A stretch of DNA of 64,000 nucleotides from Chlorobaculum parvum NCIB 8327 (lineage in GTDB: Bacteria > Bacteroidota > Chlorobiia > Chlorobiales > Chlorobiaceae). Shown here in pieces: positions 31,725 through 39,845 of the stretch. Both the position numbers and the translations under genes were made by a program. Position 1 is the stretch's first letter, and each line of letters starts with the position of its first letter. The stretch covers positions 2,154,001 through 2,218,000 of the forward strand of contig NC_011027.1 of assembly GCF_000020505.1 (NCBI RefSeq). The letters are read 5' to 3'. A model generated the notes under the pieces. It made no database searches. It was not told the DNA's origin and worked only from the letters and a program-made list of their open reading frames with translations.

Positions 31725-32141
31725 ATGAAACGTTTTCTGCCCCTACTTACGCTCGGGTTCATCGTCCTCGGCGGCTGCGGCCTGGAAAAACCACCGGCAA
31801 AATTAGCCGACGAGATCAAAGAAGCCCAGAATCCCAAGGAAGAAGCTGCTGCTCCGGCTGAAGAGGCTGCTGCCCCGGCTGAAGAGCTCTCTCCCGAACT
31901 GGCTGCCGGCAAAGAGATTTATACTGCCAACTGTGCCATGTGCCACGACAGCGGCATGATGAATGCCCCGAAACCGGGCGACAAGACCGCCTGGGAACCC
32001 CGCCTTGCACAGGGCATGGATGCCGTCATGAAGAACACCATCGAAGGATTCGGCGGTATGCCCGCAAAAGGCGGACATCCGGAGCTGACCGACGAACAGA
32101 TCAAGAGCGCCGTGGATTACATGGTGCACGGGGTCCAGTAA
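31725..32141 (+). CDS. Monoheme cytochrome c lipoprotein
   Basis: The 138-residue protein starts MKRFLPLLTLGFIVLGGC, with lipobox LGGC and a strong AAGGAGG upstream. A charged linker with the tandem unit EEAAAPA leads to a class I c-type domain. The heme motif is CAMCH in TANCAMCHDSG and the axial Met is in FGGMPAKGG. It should be membrane-anchored in the periplasm. The heme domain is clearly related to the soluble cytochrome c-555 encoded 165 bp downstream, so the pair probably arose by duplication. A terminator at 32163-32194 lies between them. Confidence 0.92.
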   Translation: MKRFLPLLTLGFIVLGGCGLEKPPAKLADEIKEAQNPKEEAAAPAEEAAAPAEELSPELAAGKEIYTANCAMCHDSGMMNAPKPGDKTAWEPRLAQGMDAVMKNTIEGFGGMPAKGGHPELTDEQIKSAVDYMVHGVQ

Positions 32142-32162
32142 ACGGATGCTTCCATACGTTAT

Positions 32163-32194
32163 GTGAAGCCGGCAAGCCCGGCTTCACGCATTTT
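32163..32194 (+). terminator. Terminator between the two cytochrome genes
   Basis: A perfect 10-bp stem (GTGAAGCCGG with CCGGCTTCAC) has a 5-nt loop, followed by GCATTTT. Confidence 0.8.
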
Positions 32195-32306
32195 GAGCGC
32201 CAGCCCCCTTATCGAATAAATTTGGAGGTCTGCGATCAAATTGATAAAATAGGTATCGATAGATAACTATTCGCTCATATAACAAATCCTCAACGGAGAA
32301 AGAACT

Positions 32307-32633
32307 ATGTCCCGTTTTGTTTCCGCCGCCCTCGTCGGAGCTGCGCTCCTGATCTCGGGCAATGCTTTCGCTTACGATGCTGCTGCAGGCAAAGCCACCT
32401 ATGATGCAAGCTGCGCCATGTGCCACAAAACCGGCATGATGGGCGCTCCTAAAGTCGGCGATAAAGCTGCATGGGCACCTCACATCGCCAAAGGAATGAA
32501 TGTCATGGTTGCCAATTCGATCAAAGGCTACAAAGGCACCAAAGGCATGATGCCGGCTAAAGGCGGCAACCCGAAACTGACCGACGCTCAGGTCGGCAAC
32601 GCTGTGGCCTACATGGTCGGCCAGAGCAAATAA
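32307..32633 (+). CDS. Cytochrome c-555 (soluble periplasmic)
   Basis: The 108-residue precursor has signal peptide MSRFVSAALVGAALLISGNAFA and mature N-terminus YDAAAGKATYDASC. The heme motif is CAMCHKTG, with an axial Met in the MMPAKGG region. The mature protein matches my memory of Chlorobium cytochrome c-555, the carrier that feeds electrons from sulfur-compound oxidation to the photosynthetic reaction centre. GGAGAAAGAACT precedes the ATG. A terminator follows at 32654-32684. Confidence 0.95.
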   Translation: MSRFVSAALVGAALLISGNAFAYDAAAGKATYDASCAMCHKTGMMGAPKVGDKAAWAPHIAKGMNVMVANSIKGYKGTKGMMPAKGGNPKLTDAQVGNAVAYMVGQSK

Positions 32634-32653
32634 GCCATATCTCTGTATAGAGC

Positions 32654-32684
32654 AGAAAACGGGAGGCAACTCCCGTTTTTTGTT
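32654..32684 (+). terminator. Intrinsic terminator after cytochrome c-555
   Basis: The stem AAAACGGGAG / CTCCCGTTTT with a GCAA loop and T-rich tail lies 20 nt after the stop. Confidence 0.92.
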
Positions 32685-32769
32685 TTCAAGCGCTTGCCCC
32701 TCCGGTGAGCCGATTATTTTTTATCTTCATTCTCATCGAACACAAAGAGCTCACCAAGCGGAACGATTC

Positions 32770-33045
32770 ATGGACAGTGAATATCTCGGCTACGCGGCAG
32801 GCATCCTCACCACCGTAGCCTTTCTTCCCCAGGCAATGCAACTGATCCGTACACGCCAGGCCCGTGACATCAGCCTGACCTGGGCGGCAACTATGACTGC
32901 TGGCGTCTTCTTCTGGCTCTGTTACGGCGTCGCCAAGCAAAGTGTTCCCATGATTTCAGCCAACGGCATCACGCTGCTCCTGCTGCTGGTCATTCTCTTT
33001 ATCAAACTCCGGTATCAGGACAGCACCGATACCGGCGAGAAATAA
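32770..33045 (+). CDS. SemiSWEET-type sugar transporter (PQ-loop)
   Basis: The start at 32770 gives 91 residues with three transmembrane helices (about 5-24, 37-57 and 63-84). A PQ-loop sits in AFLPQAMQLIRTRQARDIS. SemiSWEETs dimerise to form a facilitative sugar pore. The open frame extends further upstream to 32680, but that part overlaps the cytochrome terminator. The substrate is unknown. proC follows after 23 bp on the same strand. Confidence 0.92.
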   Translation: MDSEYLGYAAGILTTVAFLPQAMQLIRTRQARDISLTWAATMTAGVFFWLCYGVAKQSVPMISANGITLLLLLVILFIKLRYQDSTDTGEK

Positions 33046-33068
33046 CCCAATCTGCAATATCCCCAGTC

Positions 33069-33869
33069 ATGTCACGACTCTCCATCGGCTTCATCGGCAC
33101 CGGACGCATCGCCCAGGCCCTGATTTCCGGACTCTCTCACGACCCGAACATCGTCATCTGCGGCTACGACAAATCGCACGATGCCCTGCACTCAGTCGCC
33201 CTGCAATACAACGTTCAGGCCGAAGAGTCGATCGAGGGGTTGGCACGCGATGTGAGCATCATCATCCTTTCGGTCAAACCCTATCAGGTGGCTGAAGTGA
33301 TGGGCGAGTTGAAGCATGCGCTGCACGGGGAACACCTCATCATCAGCGTGGCTGCAGGTATTTCGACAGGCTTCATCGAAGCGAATGCGCCTGAAGGCTC
33401 GCGCGTCATCAGGGTGATGCCCAACACCCCGGCCTTTGTCGGCGAAGGCATGACTGCCCTCTGCAAAGGCGCGCATGCGACCGCGGACGACCTGCTTGCT
33501 GCGGAACAGATTTTCAACGCCATCGGCAAAACCGCCGTCATCGACGAAAGTGGCATGGATGCGGCAACGGCCGTCTCGGGCAGCGGACCGGCTTACATGT
33601 TCCGCATTATCGACTCGCTGGCCGAAGGTGGCGAGGAGTGCGGACTGGATCGCCAGACCGCGCAACTGCTCGCTGCCCAGACCATGCTTGGCGCAGCGAA
33701 GATGGTTCTGTCTGGCCGCAAAAGCCCGGAGGATCTGGTTCGCGAAGTAACCACGCCGGGCGGAACGACCGAGGCCGGACTGAAAGCGATGGATGAGCAC
33801 GAAGTGCGCCAGGCGCTCGTCGAAACCGTCAAGGCCGCGGCCAGCCGCTCGAAAGAGTTGATGAAATAG
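33069..33869 (+). CDS. proC: Pyrroline-5-carboxylate reductase
   Basis: This is the last step of proline synthesis, NAD(P)H-dependent. The 266 residues carry the Rossmann motif GFIGTGRIAQAL, VSVAAGIS (ISVAAGIST), the RVMPNTPAFVGEG signature and the C-terminal SGSGPAYMFR plus TTPGGTTEAGL motif. Length is normal. Confidence 0.97.
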   Translation: MSRLSIGFIGTGRIAQALISGLSHDPNIVICGYDKSHDALHSVALQYNVQAEESIEGLARDVSIIILSVKPYQVAEVMGELKHALHGEHLIISVAAGISTGFIEANAPEGSRVIRVMPNTPAFVGEGMTALCKGAHATADDLLAAEQIFNAIGKTAVIDESGMDAATAVSGSGPAYMFRIIDSLAEGGEECGLDRQTAQLLAAQTMLGAAKMVLSGRKSPEDLVREVTTPGGTTEAGLKAMDEHEVRQALVETVKAAASRSKELMK

Positions 33870-33903
33870 GTTGAGCTGAAAAAAGGGGAGAGAAAACGAC
33901 CTG

Positions 33904-34707
33904 TCACGCGCCAGCAAGCCCTGACAGGTGAAGCGCAATTTCCGGATGGTCGGTAATGATGCCGTCAACCCCAAGACGATGCATTCTGAGCATCTCTTCC
34001 GGAGCATTGACCGTCCAGACCACCACTTTGGCACCCATGCCGTGCAACCGCTCGACCAGCGCCTCATCGACAAGGTCAAAGCGTGGATTTACATACTCCG
34101 GCACGAACCCCAAGCGATCCGGAAAAGTATCGAGCACCGAGGGCTCCTCGACGAGAAGCCCGAGAGTCAGCTCGGGCATCAGCGCTCTTGCCTCGCTCAC
34201 CATGCGCTCATCAAACGACTGTAGCCGGACGCGAGTTTCGATTCCCGAAGCCGCAATGTCGCGCAACACCAGCGCGGCATACTCCGCAGGCGAGGGATGT
34301 GCAATGCCGTCGCGATACGCCCAGGACTTCACTTCGAGATTGTAGATCATCGCCCCCGGACGCCCGATGCGCTGAAGATGGGCCTCAACCTCATCGAACA
34401 CCTCCGGCAACAGCGGACGCGACGCCCTTACACTCTGCTGATGCGGAAACGCAGGCGACGCTGCGCCGCAATCGTAGCGGACGATCTCCTCATAACTCAT
34501 CGAATAAAGCCAGCGCCGCGTCAAACCGGCGTCCGAAACGACCTCGATCCAAGGGTCGTGCGAAACAACAATCCTGCGGTCCTGCGACACGCACAGATCG
34601 AGTTCGATGACGCAACATCCGAGATCGGCAGCCTTGCAGAAGGCCAGGAGCGTGTTCTCGGCAAAGAACGCCCGCGCCCCGCGATGAGCCTGAATTTCAA
34701 TGGACAT
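33904..34707 (-). CDS. Glycerophosphodiester phosphodiesterase
   Basis: The 267-residue GDPD barrel has the N-terminal HRGA and EN pattern (QAHRGARAFFAENTLLAF) and the metal ligands in IELDLCVSQDRRIVVSHD. Later strands include VRLQSFDERM and WTVNAPEEML, and the end is VDGIITDHPE. There is no signal peptide, so it is probably cytosolic and of the UgpQ type. It hydrolyses glycerophosphodiesters to glycerol 3-phosphate and alcohol. It is convergent with proC. Confidence 0.93.
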   Translation of the reverse strand: MSIEIQAHRGARAFFAENTLLAFCKAADLGCCVIELDLCVSQDRRIVVSHDPWIEVVSDAGLTRRWLYSMSYEEIVRYDCGAASPAFPHQQSVRASRPLLPEVFDEVEAHLQRIGRPGAMIYNLEVKSWAYRDGIAHPSPAEYAALVLRDIAASGIETRVRLQSFDERMVSEARALMPELTLGLLVEEPSVLDTFPDRLGFVPEYVNPRFDLVDEALVERLHGMGAKVVVWTVNAPEEMLRMHRLGVDGIITDHPEIALHLSGLAGA

Positions 34708-34853
34708 ATGATAGGAACGAGACAGAATTATCCCATTACAGACCGGAAAGCACTTCGTCGAAATCGAAATCCCGGAGTTAACGGCTTATCGACCAAAAAG
34801 CCATTTTCAGACTGAATGCAAGGAACGGATCCGGCTTGACCGGACATAAGCAC

Positions 34854-35177
34854 TCAGGCGCTCTTTTTACCGTTGCCATTTCTGTATGGCTTGTGGGCAG
34901 GAGCCTTTTTGTTTCGTTTCTTCTGAAATTTCTTGCCATTCGGCTTGGAGTTGCCATTTGGCGCGGAGCCATTGACCGGGGTGAGCCCGTGAGTACCGTA
35001 CAGTTCGGCGGGAGCGTTTTTGCGAGTTTTGTTGAATTTGTTCTTACGGTACTTCTTTTCAAGGTCGGCGTAAGGACTCGGAGGGTCCGGCGACGTGTTG
35101 AAATTATTGTAGTTAGGCTCGTCAAGAGCCTCGTCAACCTCATCCAGGACCACGTCAGGATGGATCTTATTGTACAA
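34854..35177 (-). CDS. Basic low-complexity protein, hypothetical
   Basis: The frame opens with a TTG at 35177 just after a TAG codon, and there is no ATG before the coding pattern. The 107 residues start with an acidic segment (DVVLDEVDEALDEPNYNNF). They become strongly basic and Lys/Asn-rich (KKYRKNKFNKTRKNA, KPNGKKFQKKRNKKAP). The composition suggests a nucleic-acid-associated or disordered protein. No family is recognised, and the competing plus-strand frame 34836-35216 looks like a shadow. Start and existence are both uncertain. Confidence 0.45.
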   Translation of the reverse strand: MYNKIHPDVVLDEVDEALDEPNYNNFNTSPDPPSPYADLEKKYRKNKFNKTRKNAPAELYGTHGLTPVNGSAPNGNSKPNGKKFQKKRNKKAPAHKPYRNGNGKKSA

Positions 35178-35406
35178 GTTGGTCTATCGTTTAGTTTACA
35201 AATCCTTGAGCGGTAAAACAGCATTCGAGGTGTTTGCAGCAAGGGCCTACAATTTACGATTTCGGCAAAAAAAAGCAAGATGGCGTTTTTCAGCTCTGTC
35301 CCCCGATACAAGCCGGGCAACCACCTGCCGCTTTTCCATTGATTGTTGCCGCTGAAATTGTAAATTTAAGGATAGCAATAATATCACCTTAAACCTGGAG
35401 ATCATC

Positions 35407-35583
35407 ATGGACATTCGCCGTCTGATCCTGGCCTTCATTCTGCCGCCTGCCGCTGTTATGAACAAAGAAGCCGGCACGATCATGCTCACCGGTATTCTCA
35501 CCCTCTGGGGCTGGATCCCCGGCGTCGTCGCCGCCCTTGTCATGATCTCACAGGAACAGCTCAAGAAAAAAGCTGAAGCCTGA
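35407..35583 (+). CDS. Pmp3/YqaE-family small membrane peptide
   Basis: A 58-residue gene starts at ATG 35407 with GGAG upstream. It encodes MDIRRLILAFILPPAAV, then a second hydrophobic segment (ILTLWGWIPGVVAALVMI) and a basic tail (QLKKKAEA). The PPAAV pattern and WxPG..A in two hairpin helices are typical of the UPF0057/Pmp3 family, which is linked to membrane potential and salt tolerance in other organisms. A terminator-like hairpin follows at 35714-35741. Confidence 0.88.
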   Translation: MDIRRLILAFILPPAAVMNKEAGTIMLTGILTLWGWIPGVVAALVMISQEQLKKKAEA

Positions 35584-35713
35584 AATCCATTCCTTACCGG
35601 TTACAACTACACCGCCACACCCATAAGTTTCTCCACCAGCCCGTATGTTTCCGATCCACTGGAAGTGTACGGGTTGGTGAAGTAGCTTTATCCTGCCTCC
35701 ATTCATAAGCATC

Positions 35714-35747
35714 AAAAGCCCTCGGCTCTTCGGGGCTTTTCTTTTTT
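35714..35747 (+). terminator. Intrinsic terminator
   Basis: The stem AAAAGCCC / GGGCTTTT with an 11-nt loop is followed by CTTTTTT. It would end transcription from the Pmp3-like gene. In the opposite direction it also lies just past the TIR-like gene. Confidence 0.8.
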
Positions 35748-35789
35748 ATCCGATTACCTCTTGGAATGCGGTTACCGGTTTAACAACAA

Positions 35790-36665
35790 TCAAACATTAT
35801 TCATGTCGATTGCCATCCCCCGGGCCTTCATCTCACTGGCAAGCTGGTATTTCCAGCCACCCCCATTATCAAAGGTCAGATAGAGAACTCCGGAAAAATC
35901 AGAAGGAATCTCTATGTCATCGCCGACTTGAAGCAAAGCAACACGATTCCGACCGAGTCTTGCCATGAAATAACCCAGCTCAAGCACAACATTTTGCCGC
36001 GCTCGCGGTTTGGCATCATCTGGCTTTTTTGATGGATAACCAGTATCGTCTGGAGTAAACAGCACCACAGCAAAGTCAGCAGTGGCATGCCTCTCGATCT
36101 TTTCAATCACCGTCTTTCCCTCGTTGGGCTGCTCGTGCAGGATGATCGGTTCTAAACCGAGCTTTTCGATAAAACGAGCGACGGTCTCCTTCACGCCATG
36201 GTCGTGACCATGAACGATAAAGACTTTACCGGTATTGATTGGCGATAATGATTGGGCGGTTGGATTCTCCGGAAGTGCCTCCGCATCAGCAATTCTCTCC
36301 TCGAACAACTCTTTGAGCGTTTTTAACTGACGGACTGCACTTGTTAACTCTTTTTGAATAAGTGACTTAATAAGTGTTATATCTGCGCTAGGAATAAAAT
36401 GACTAATAGATATCGATTCAAATAATTTGTAATCAAAATATTCAATACTGTCATAGCCAAGTATATCCTGAAGGGTGCTGTTCGCTTTAAGTATAAGCCC
36501 CTCTAATGGAGAGTCATCTTCATTTTCAATGGTATTTACGTCAATCTCCTCAAATTCAGCGATGCGCTGCTCAAGTCTCGCGATTCCACGTTTCATCTGC
36601 TCGGCCTTAAGGTTAGCAGGTTTTCTCTGCAGGGGCTGTTCTTTTGCCATAGGAGTTGAGGACAT
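35790..36665 (-). CDS. TIR-like (PF10137/CAP12-type) nucleotide-binding protein
   Basis: The 291-residue protein has a helical N-terminal region (about 1-145) of unknown type. A C-terminal TIR-like domain (about 145-285) follows, beginning KVFIVHGHDHGVKETV, with PIILHEQPNEGKTVIEK, FAVVLFTPDDTGYP and the likely catalytic glutamate in QNVVLELGYF. This is the domain found in CBASS/Pycsar-type effectors and in many stand-alone proteins; several members cleave NAD+. No cyclase partner is adjacent. The N-terminal half is AT-rich compared with neighbours, as expected for mobile defence genes. A defence role is inference. Confidence 0.85.
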   Translation of the reverse strand: MSSTPMAKEQPLQRKPANLKAEQMKRGIARLEQRIAEFEEIDVNTIENEDDSPLEGLILKANSTLQDILGYDSIEYFDYKLFESISISHFIPSADITLIKSLIQKELTSAVRQLKTLKELFEERIADAEALPENPTAQSLSPINTGKVFIVHGHDHGVKETVARFIEKLGLEPIILHEQPNEGKTVIEKIERHATADFAVVLFTPDDTGYPSKKPDDAKPRARQNVVLELGYFMARLGRNRVALLQVGDDIEIPSDFSGVLYLTFDNGGGWKYQLASEMKARGMAIDMNNV

Positions 36666-36757
36666 TCGCAGTGTCTTGAATTCAATACTTTTATCGAATA
36701 TACGGCAACGAGAGCCTTCTTTTCCGTAAAAGCTACTGCGATTATCGGTTTCGCACT

Positions 36758-36785
36758 GCGGGCTTACGCGAGGCTTGCCCCTACA
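36758..36785. repeat. Short imperfect palindrome, family 2
   Basis: GCGGGCTTACGCGAGGCTTGCCCC then TAC resembles the GTAGGCGCAAGGCTTACCCC unit at 41450-41473. It sits upstream of ruvX between the divergent TIR-like gene and ruvX. Confidence 0.5.
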
Positions 36786-36938
36786 AAATCATTGAAGGTC
36801 ACGTAACCTCTCGATACCCCTATGGAATTCGTACGAAATCGCCAACCGATCCGACTGAGCCAACAGAATTTTTCAAGCCGACCTATTCATCATACCTTGT
36901 TGTTACATTATCCATTATCTAACTGTCCATTATCAATT

Positions 36939-37364
36939 ATGCCCCATTCCCACAAACGTATCATCGGCATCGATTTTGGCACCAAGCGTATTGGCGTTGC
37001 GAAAAGCGATCCGTTGGGGATGTTTGCCCAGCCGGTGGGGACGTTCGATATGGAAGGCTTGCTCGGGGCACTGTCGAAGATTCGGAATGAGGAGGGAATT
37101 GAACGGATCGTAGTGGGCTATCCGCTGAGCGACAAGGGGGAAGAGAATCGCATGACGTCGGTCGTGGATCGCTTCGCCGAGGAGCTTCGGGTGGCACTGC
37201 CGGAGGTGCCGGTCGAGACCATCGATGAGTACCGCTCGTCGCGCTCGGCGATGAAGCTTCTGGCCGGTTCGGGAGCGAGCCGAAAAAAACGCAACGAGAA
37301 GGGACGGCTCGACACGGCAGCGGCCTGCCTGATTCTGCAAAGCTGGCTGGACAGCCGCGCCTGA
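36939..37364 (+). CDS. ruvX: Putative pre-16S rRNA nuclease / Holliday-junction-resolvase-like YqgF
   Basis: ATG 36939 gives 141 residues; the frame runs from 36822 but the extra codons have no family pattern. The RNase H-like fold begins [17 protein letters not shown]. It has [21 protein letters not shown] and [19 protein letters not shown], with catalytic acids in the IDFG, DEY and D-TAA positions. YqgF matures the 16S rRNA 5' end. CATTATC direct repeats precede the start. Confidence 0.93.
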   Translation: MPHSHKRIIGIDFGTKRIGVAKSDPLGMFAQPVGTFDMEGLLGALSKIRNEEGIERIVVGYPLSDKGEENRMTSVVDRFAEELRVALPEVPVETIDEYRSSRSAMKLLAGSGASRKKRNEKGRLDTAAACLILQSWLDSRA

Positions 37365-37498
37365 CGGGCATTCGCAGCGCCTCTGCGAGATTTTAGGTTT
37401 AACTTTTCAAGCAGGCTTCTGTATCTTTACTTTTGGGCATCCCGATAGGCAGTTGCCCTTCATTATCCTTCTCACGCATAACTGACCACTGTTCCTCC

Positions 37499-38080
37499 AT
37501 GACCAATTCGGAAACCCTCGCGATGTTCAAATCGAGCGGCGCTTTGCTCGATGGCCATTTCAAACTCACCTCGGGCCGCCACAGCAACTCTTACTTCCAG
37601 TGCGCCAAGGTGTTGCAGTACCCGGAGTACCTGTCGGCGATCTGTGGCGAAATTGCCGCACACTTCAGGGATTCCGGTATCACGACAGTCATTTCGCCGG
37701 CCATCGGCGGCATTGTCGTCGGCACGGAGGTCGGGCGTCAACTCGGCGTCAAAACCATCTTTGCCGAGCGCAAGGAGGGGACGATGATGATCCGGCGCGG
37801 CTTTTCCATCGACCCGTCCGAGCAGGTACTCGTGGTCGAGGATGTGATCACCACCGGCGGTTCGGTCGTCGAAGTGATGGAGCAAGTCAAGGCTGCCGGC
37901 GCGACGGTTGCCGGTGTCGCTTCGGTGGTTGACCGCAGCAACGGCAAGGTGAAGCTCGCCGATAAGCAGTTTTCGCTGCTCATGATGGAGGTGGTGAGCT
38001 ATGCGCCCGAGGAGTGCCCGCTCTGCAAGGAGGGCCTGCCGATTGACGCACCGGGCAGTCGAAGCAACGCGCAAGGCTGA
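37499..38080 (+). CDS. pyrE: Orotate phosphoribosyltransferase
   Basis: ATG 37499 gives 193 residues starting [17 protein letters not shown]; the frame upstream to 37433 adds no family sequence. OPRTase makes OMP from orotate and PRPP. Visible motifs are [26 protein letters not shown], the PRPP-binding [14 protein letters not shown] and a C-terminal CPLCKEG pair of cysteines. tyrA follows after 8 bp. Confidence 0.95.
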   Translation: MTNSETLAMFKSSGALLDGHFKLTSGRHSNSYFQCAKVLQYPEYLSAICGEIAAHFRDSGITTVISPAIGGIVVGTEVGRQLGVKTIFAERKEGTMMIRRGFSIDPSEQVLVVEDVITTGGSVVEVMEQVKAAGATVAGVASVVDRSNGKVKLADKQFSLLMMEVVSYAPEECPLCKEGLPIDAPGSRSNAQG

Positions 38081-38088
38081 CACGCGAT

Positions 38089-38955
38089 ATGCGGCAAGGC
38101 ATCCACACCATTTCGTTCATCGGCCTCGGCCTAATCGGCACCTCGTTGATGCAGGCGCTCAAACACGCCGGTGAAGCAACGGGCCGGAACATCGAGATGG
38201 TCGGCTTCGATCCCGGGTTCAACGAGAAAGACATCGCAGCCATCACCGACAACTTCGGTCTGGATCGTTTCGAGACCGATCCGGCGCAGCTCTATGCAGC
38301 CGATCTGATCGTACTCTGCGCGCCGGTGCTTGCAAATATCGCCCTGCTCGAAACCGTCAAGCAACATGCTCCGGCCGATGCACTGATCACCGACGTGTCG
38401 AGCACCAAAGCCGAAATCGCCACCCGTGCCGAGAAGCTGGAGCTGAACTTCATCGGGATGCACCCCATCGCCGGGCGTGAACAGCAAGGCTACTGCGCCG
38501 CTTCTCCGGAGCTGCTCTGCGAGCGCATGGTCATCCTCTGCTCCGGCGACAGACTGCCCGAATCGGGCCATGCTGCCGAGCTGGTCGAACTGCTTCGCAC
38601 CGCCAGCTGCAACGTGGCCGCCATGAGCCCGGCGGATCACGACCGAATCTACGCCAACATCAGCCACCTGCCTCAGCTCGTCTCGACGGCCCTGATGCAG
38701 CACTGCCGGGACAACGTCGAACATTCGGGACCGGGATTCGCCTCGGCAACGCGGCTCGCAGGCAGCCCCTGGCCGGTCTGGTGCGATATTGTTCGAACCA
38801 ACCGAGACAACATCGCAGACAACCTGGCAGCCTTCTCTTCACTGCTGGCGAACCTCGCCGAAGAGGTGCGCAACGACAATATCGAGGCACTCGATGCGAG
38901 GTTCCGGGAAGCGAACGAGCTCTATCAACGCCTTCAGGAAAGGGGCTGCTCATGA
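38089..38955 (+). CDS. tyrA: Prephenate (or arogenate) dehydrogenase
   Basis: The 288 residues have the NAD-binding motif [14 protein letters not shown], followed by [12 protein letters not shown] and the catalytic-histidine region [12 protein letters not shown]. The C-terminal helical half carries [14 protein letters not shown] and [11 protein letters not shown]. It catalyses oxidative decarboxylation to the tyrosine precursor; the choice between prephenate and arogenate is not clear. It overlaps nadK by 4 bp (ATGA). Confidence 0.94.
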
Positions 38956-39803
38956 AACTGGCCATCATCGTCAACATCACGCGCGACAAGGCGCTGGAAC
39001 TGGCATGCGAACTTGTCGCCTGGCTGGATGAGCGTTCGATCGACTACGTGTTCGATCGCCAGTCGGCCAAAGCTATCGGCAGCGGCAAGTGGGAAGAGAA
39101 GGCTGACCTCAACCAGCACTGCGACGCCTTCGTCTCCCTTGGTGGTGACGGCACGCTGCTGCTCGCCTCGCACTACTCCCGCTCCAAACCCGTGCTCGGC
39201 ATCAACGTGGGCGACCTCGGCTTTTTGACCGAGTTCAGTCCCGACGAGATGTGGACGGCGATGGAGCATCTGGTCAGCGGAAATTATTCAAAGCATACCC
39301 GCTCGCAGCTCGAAGCAACGCTTGAATCGGAAGAACCGATGACAGCACTCAACGACGTCATCATTGAAAAGGGCACGGCAACACGACGGCTGCCGGCGTT
39401 CGTCATCCGGCTGGACGACGAAATTCTCGGCTCCTACCGCGCCGACGGCATCGTCATCGCAACCTCGACCGGCTCGACGGCCTACTCGCTCTCCGCAGGT
39501 GGCCCGATCATCGCGCCGAAGTCGAACGTGTTCGTCATCACGCCGATCTGCCCGCACATGCTGACCGTGCGGCCAATTGTCATCAGCGACGACAAAACCA
39601 TCAAGGTTTCGGTCGATTCACAATCCGGAGAGTTTCCGCTGAAAATGGACGGCATCCAGAAAAAACTGCTCGCTCCGGGAGAGGTGGTGACGGTCAAAAA
39701 GTCGCCGCATCACGTCAATCTGGTGGCCAATCAGAAAAGAAGCTACTGCGAAATCCTTCGCAAAAAGCTGCTCTGGAGCCACGAACACCCCACAGGCCAG
39801 TAA
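38952..39803 (+). CDS. nadK: NAD kinase
   Basis: ATG 38952 overlaps the tyrA stop, so translation is probably coupled. The 283 residues contain the GGDGT motif in [26 protein letters not shown] and the conserved NDVIIEKG. The second NAD kinase motif [20 protein letters not shown] follows. It makes NADP+ from NAD+. The pair with tyrA follows pyrE. Confidence 0.97.
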
Positions 39804-39845
39804 CCGCACCGAGACCATTGACAAACCCACGAGCCTCTGTTTTTC

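Noticed and set aside
34836-35216. Plus-strand frame of 126 codons opposite the basic hypothetical protein
   Set aside because: Complement of a Lys/Asn-rich low-complexity segment gives a Phe/Val-rich antisense translation; no start context.
35635-35680. Integron attC site
   Set aside because: The hairpin lacks the R'/R'' and L'/L'' core pattern, and no integrase gene is nearby.
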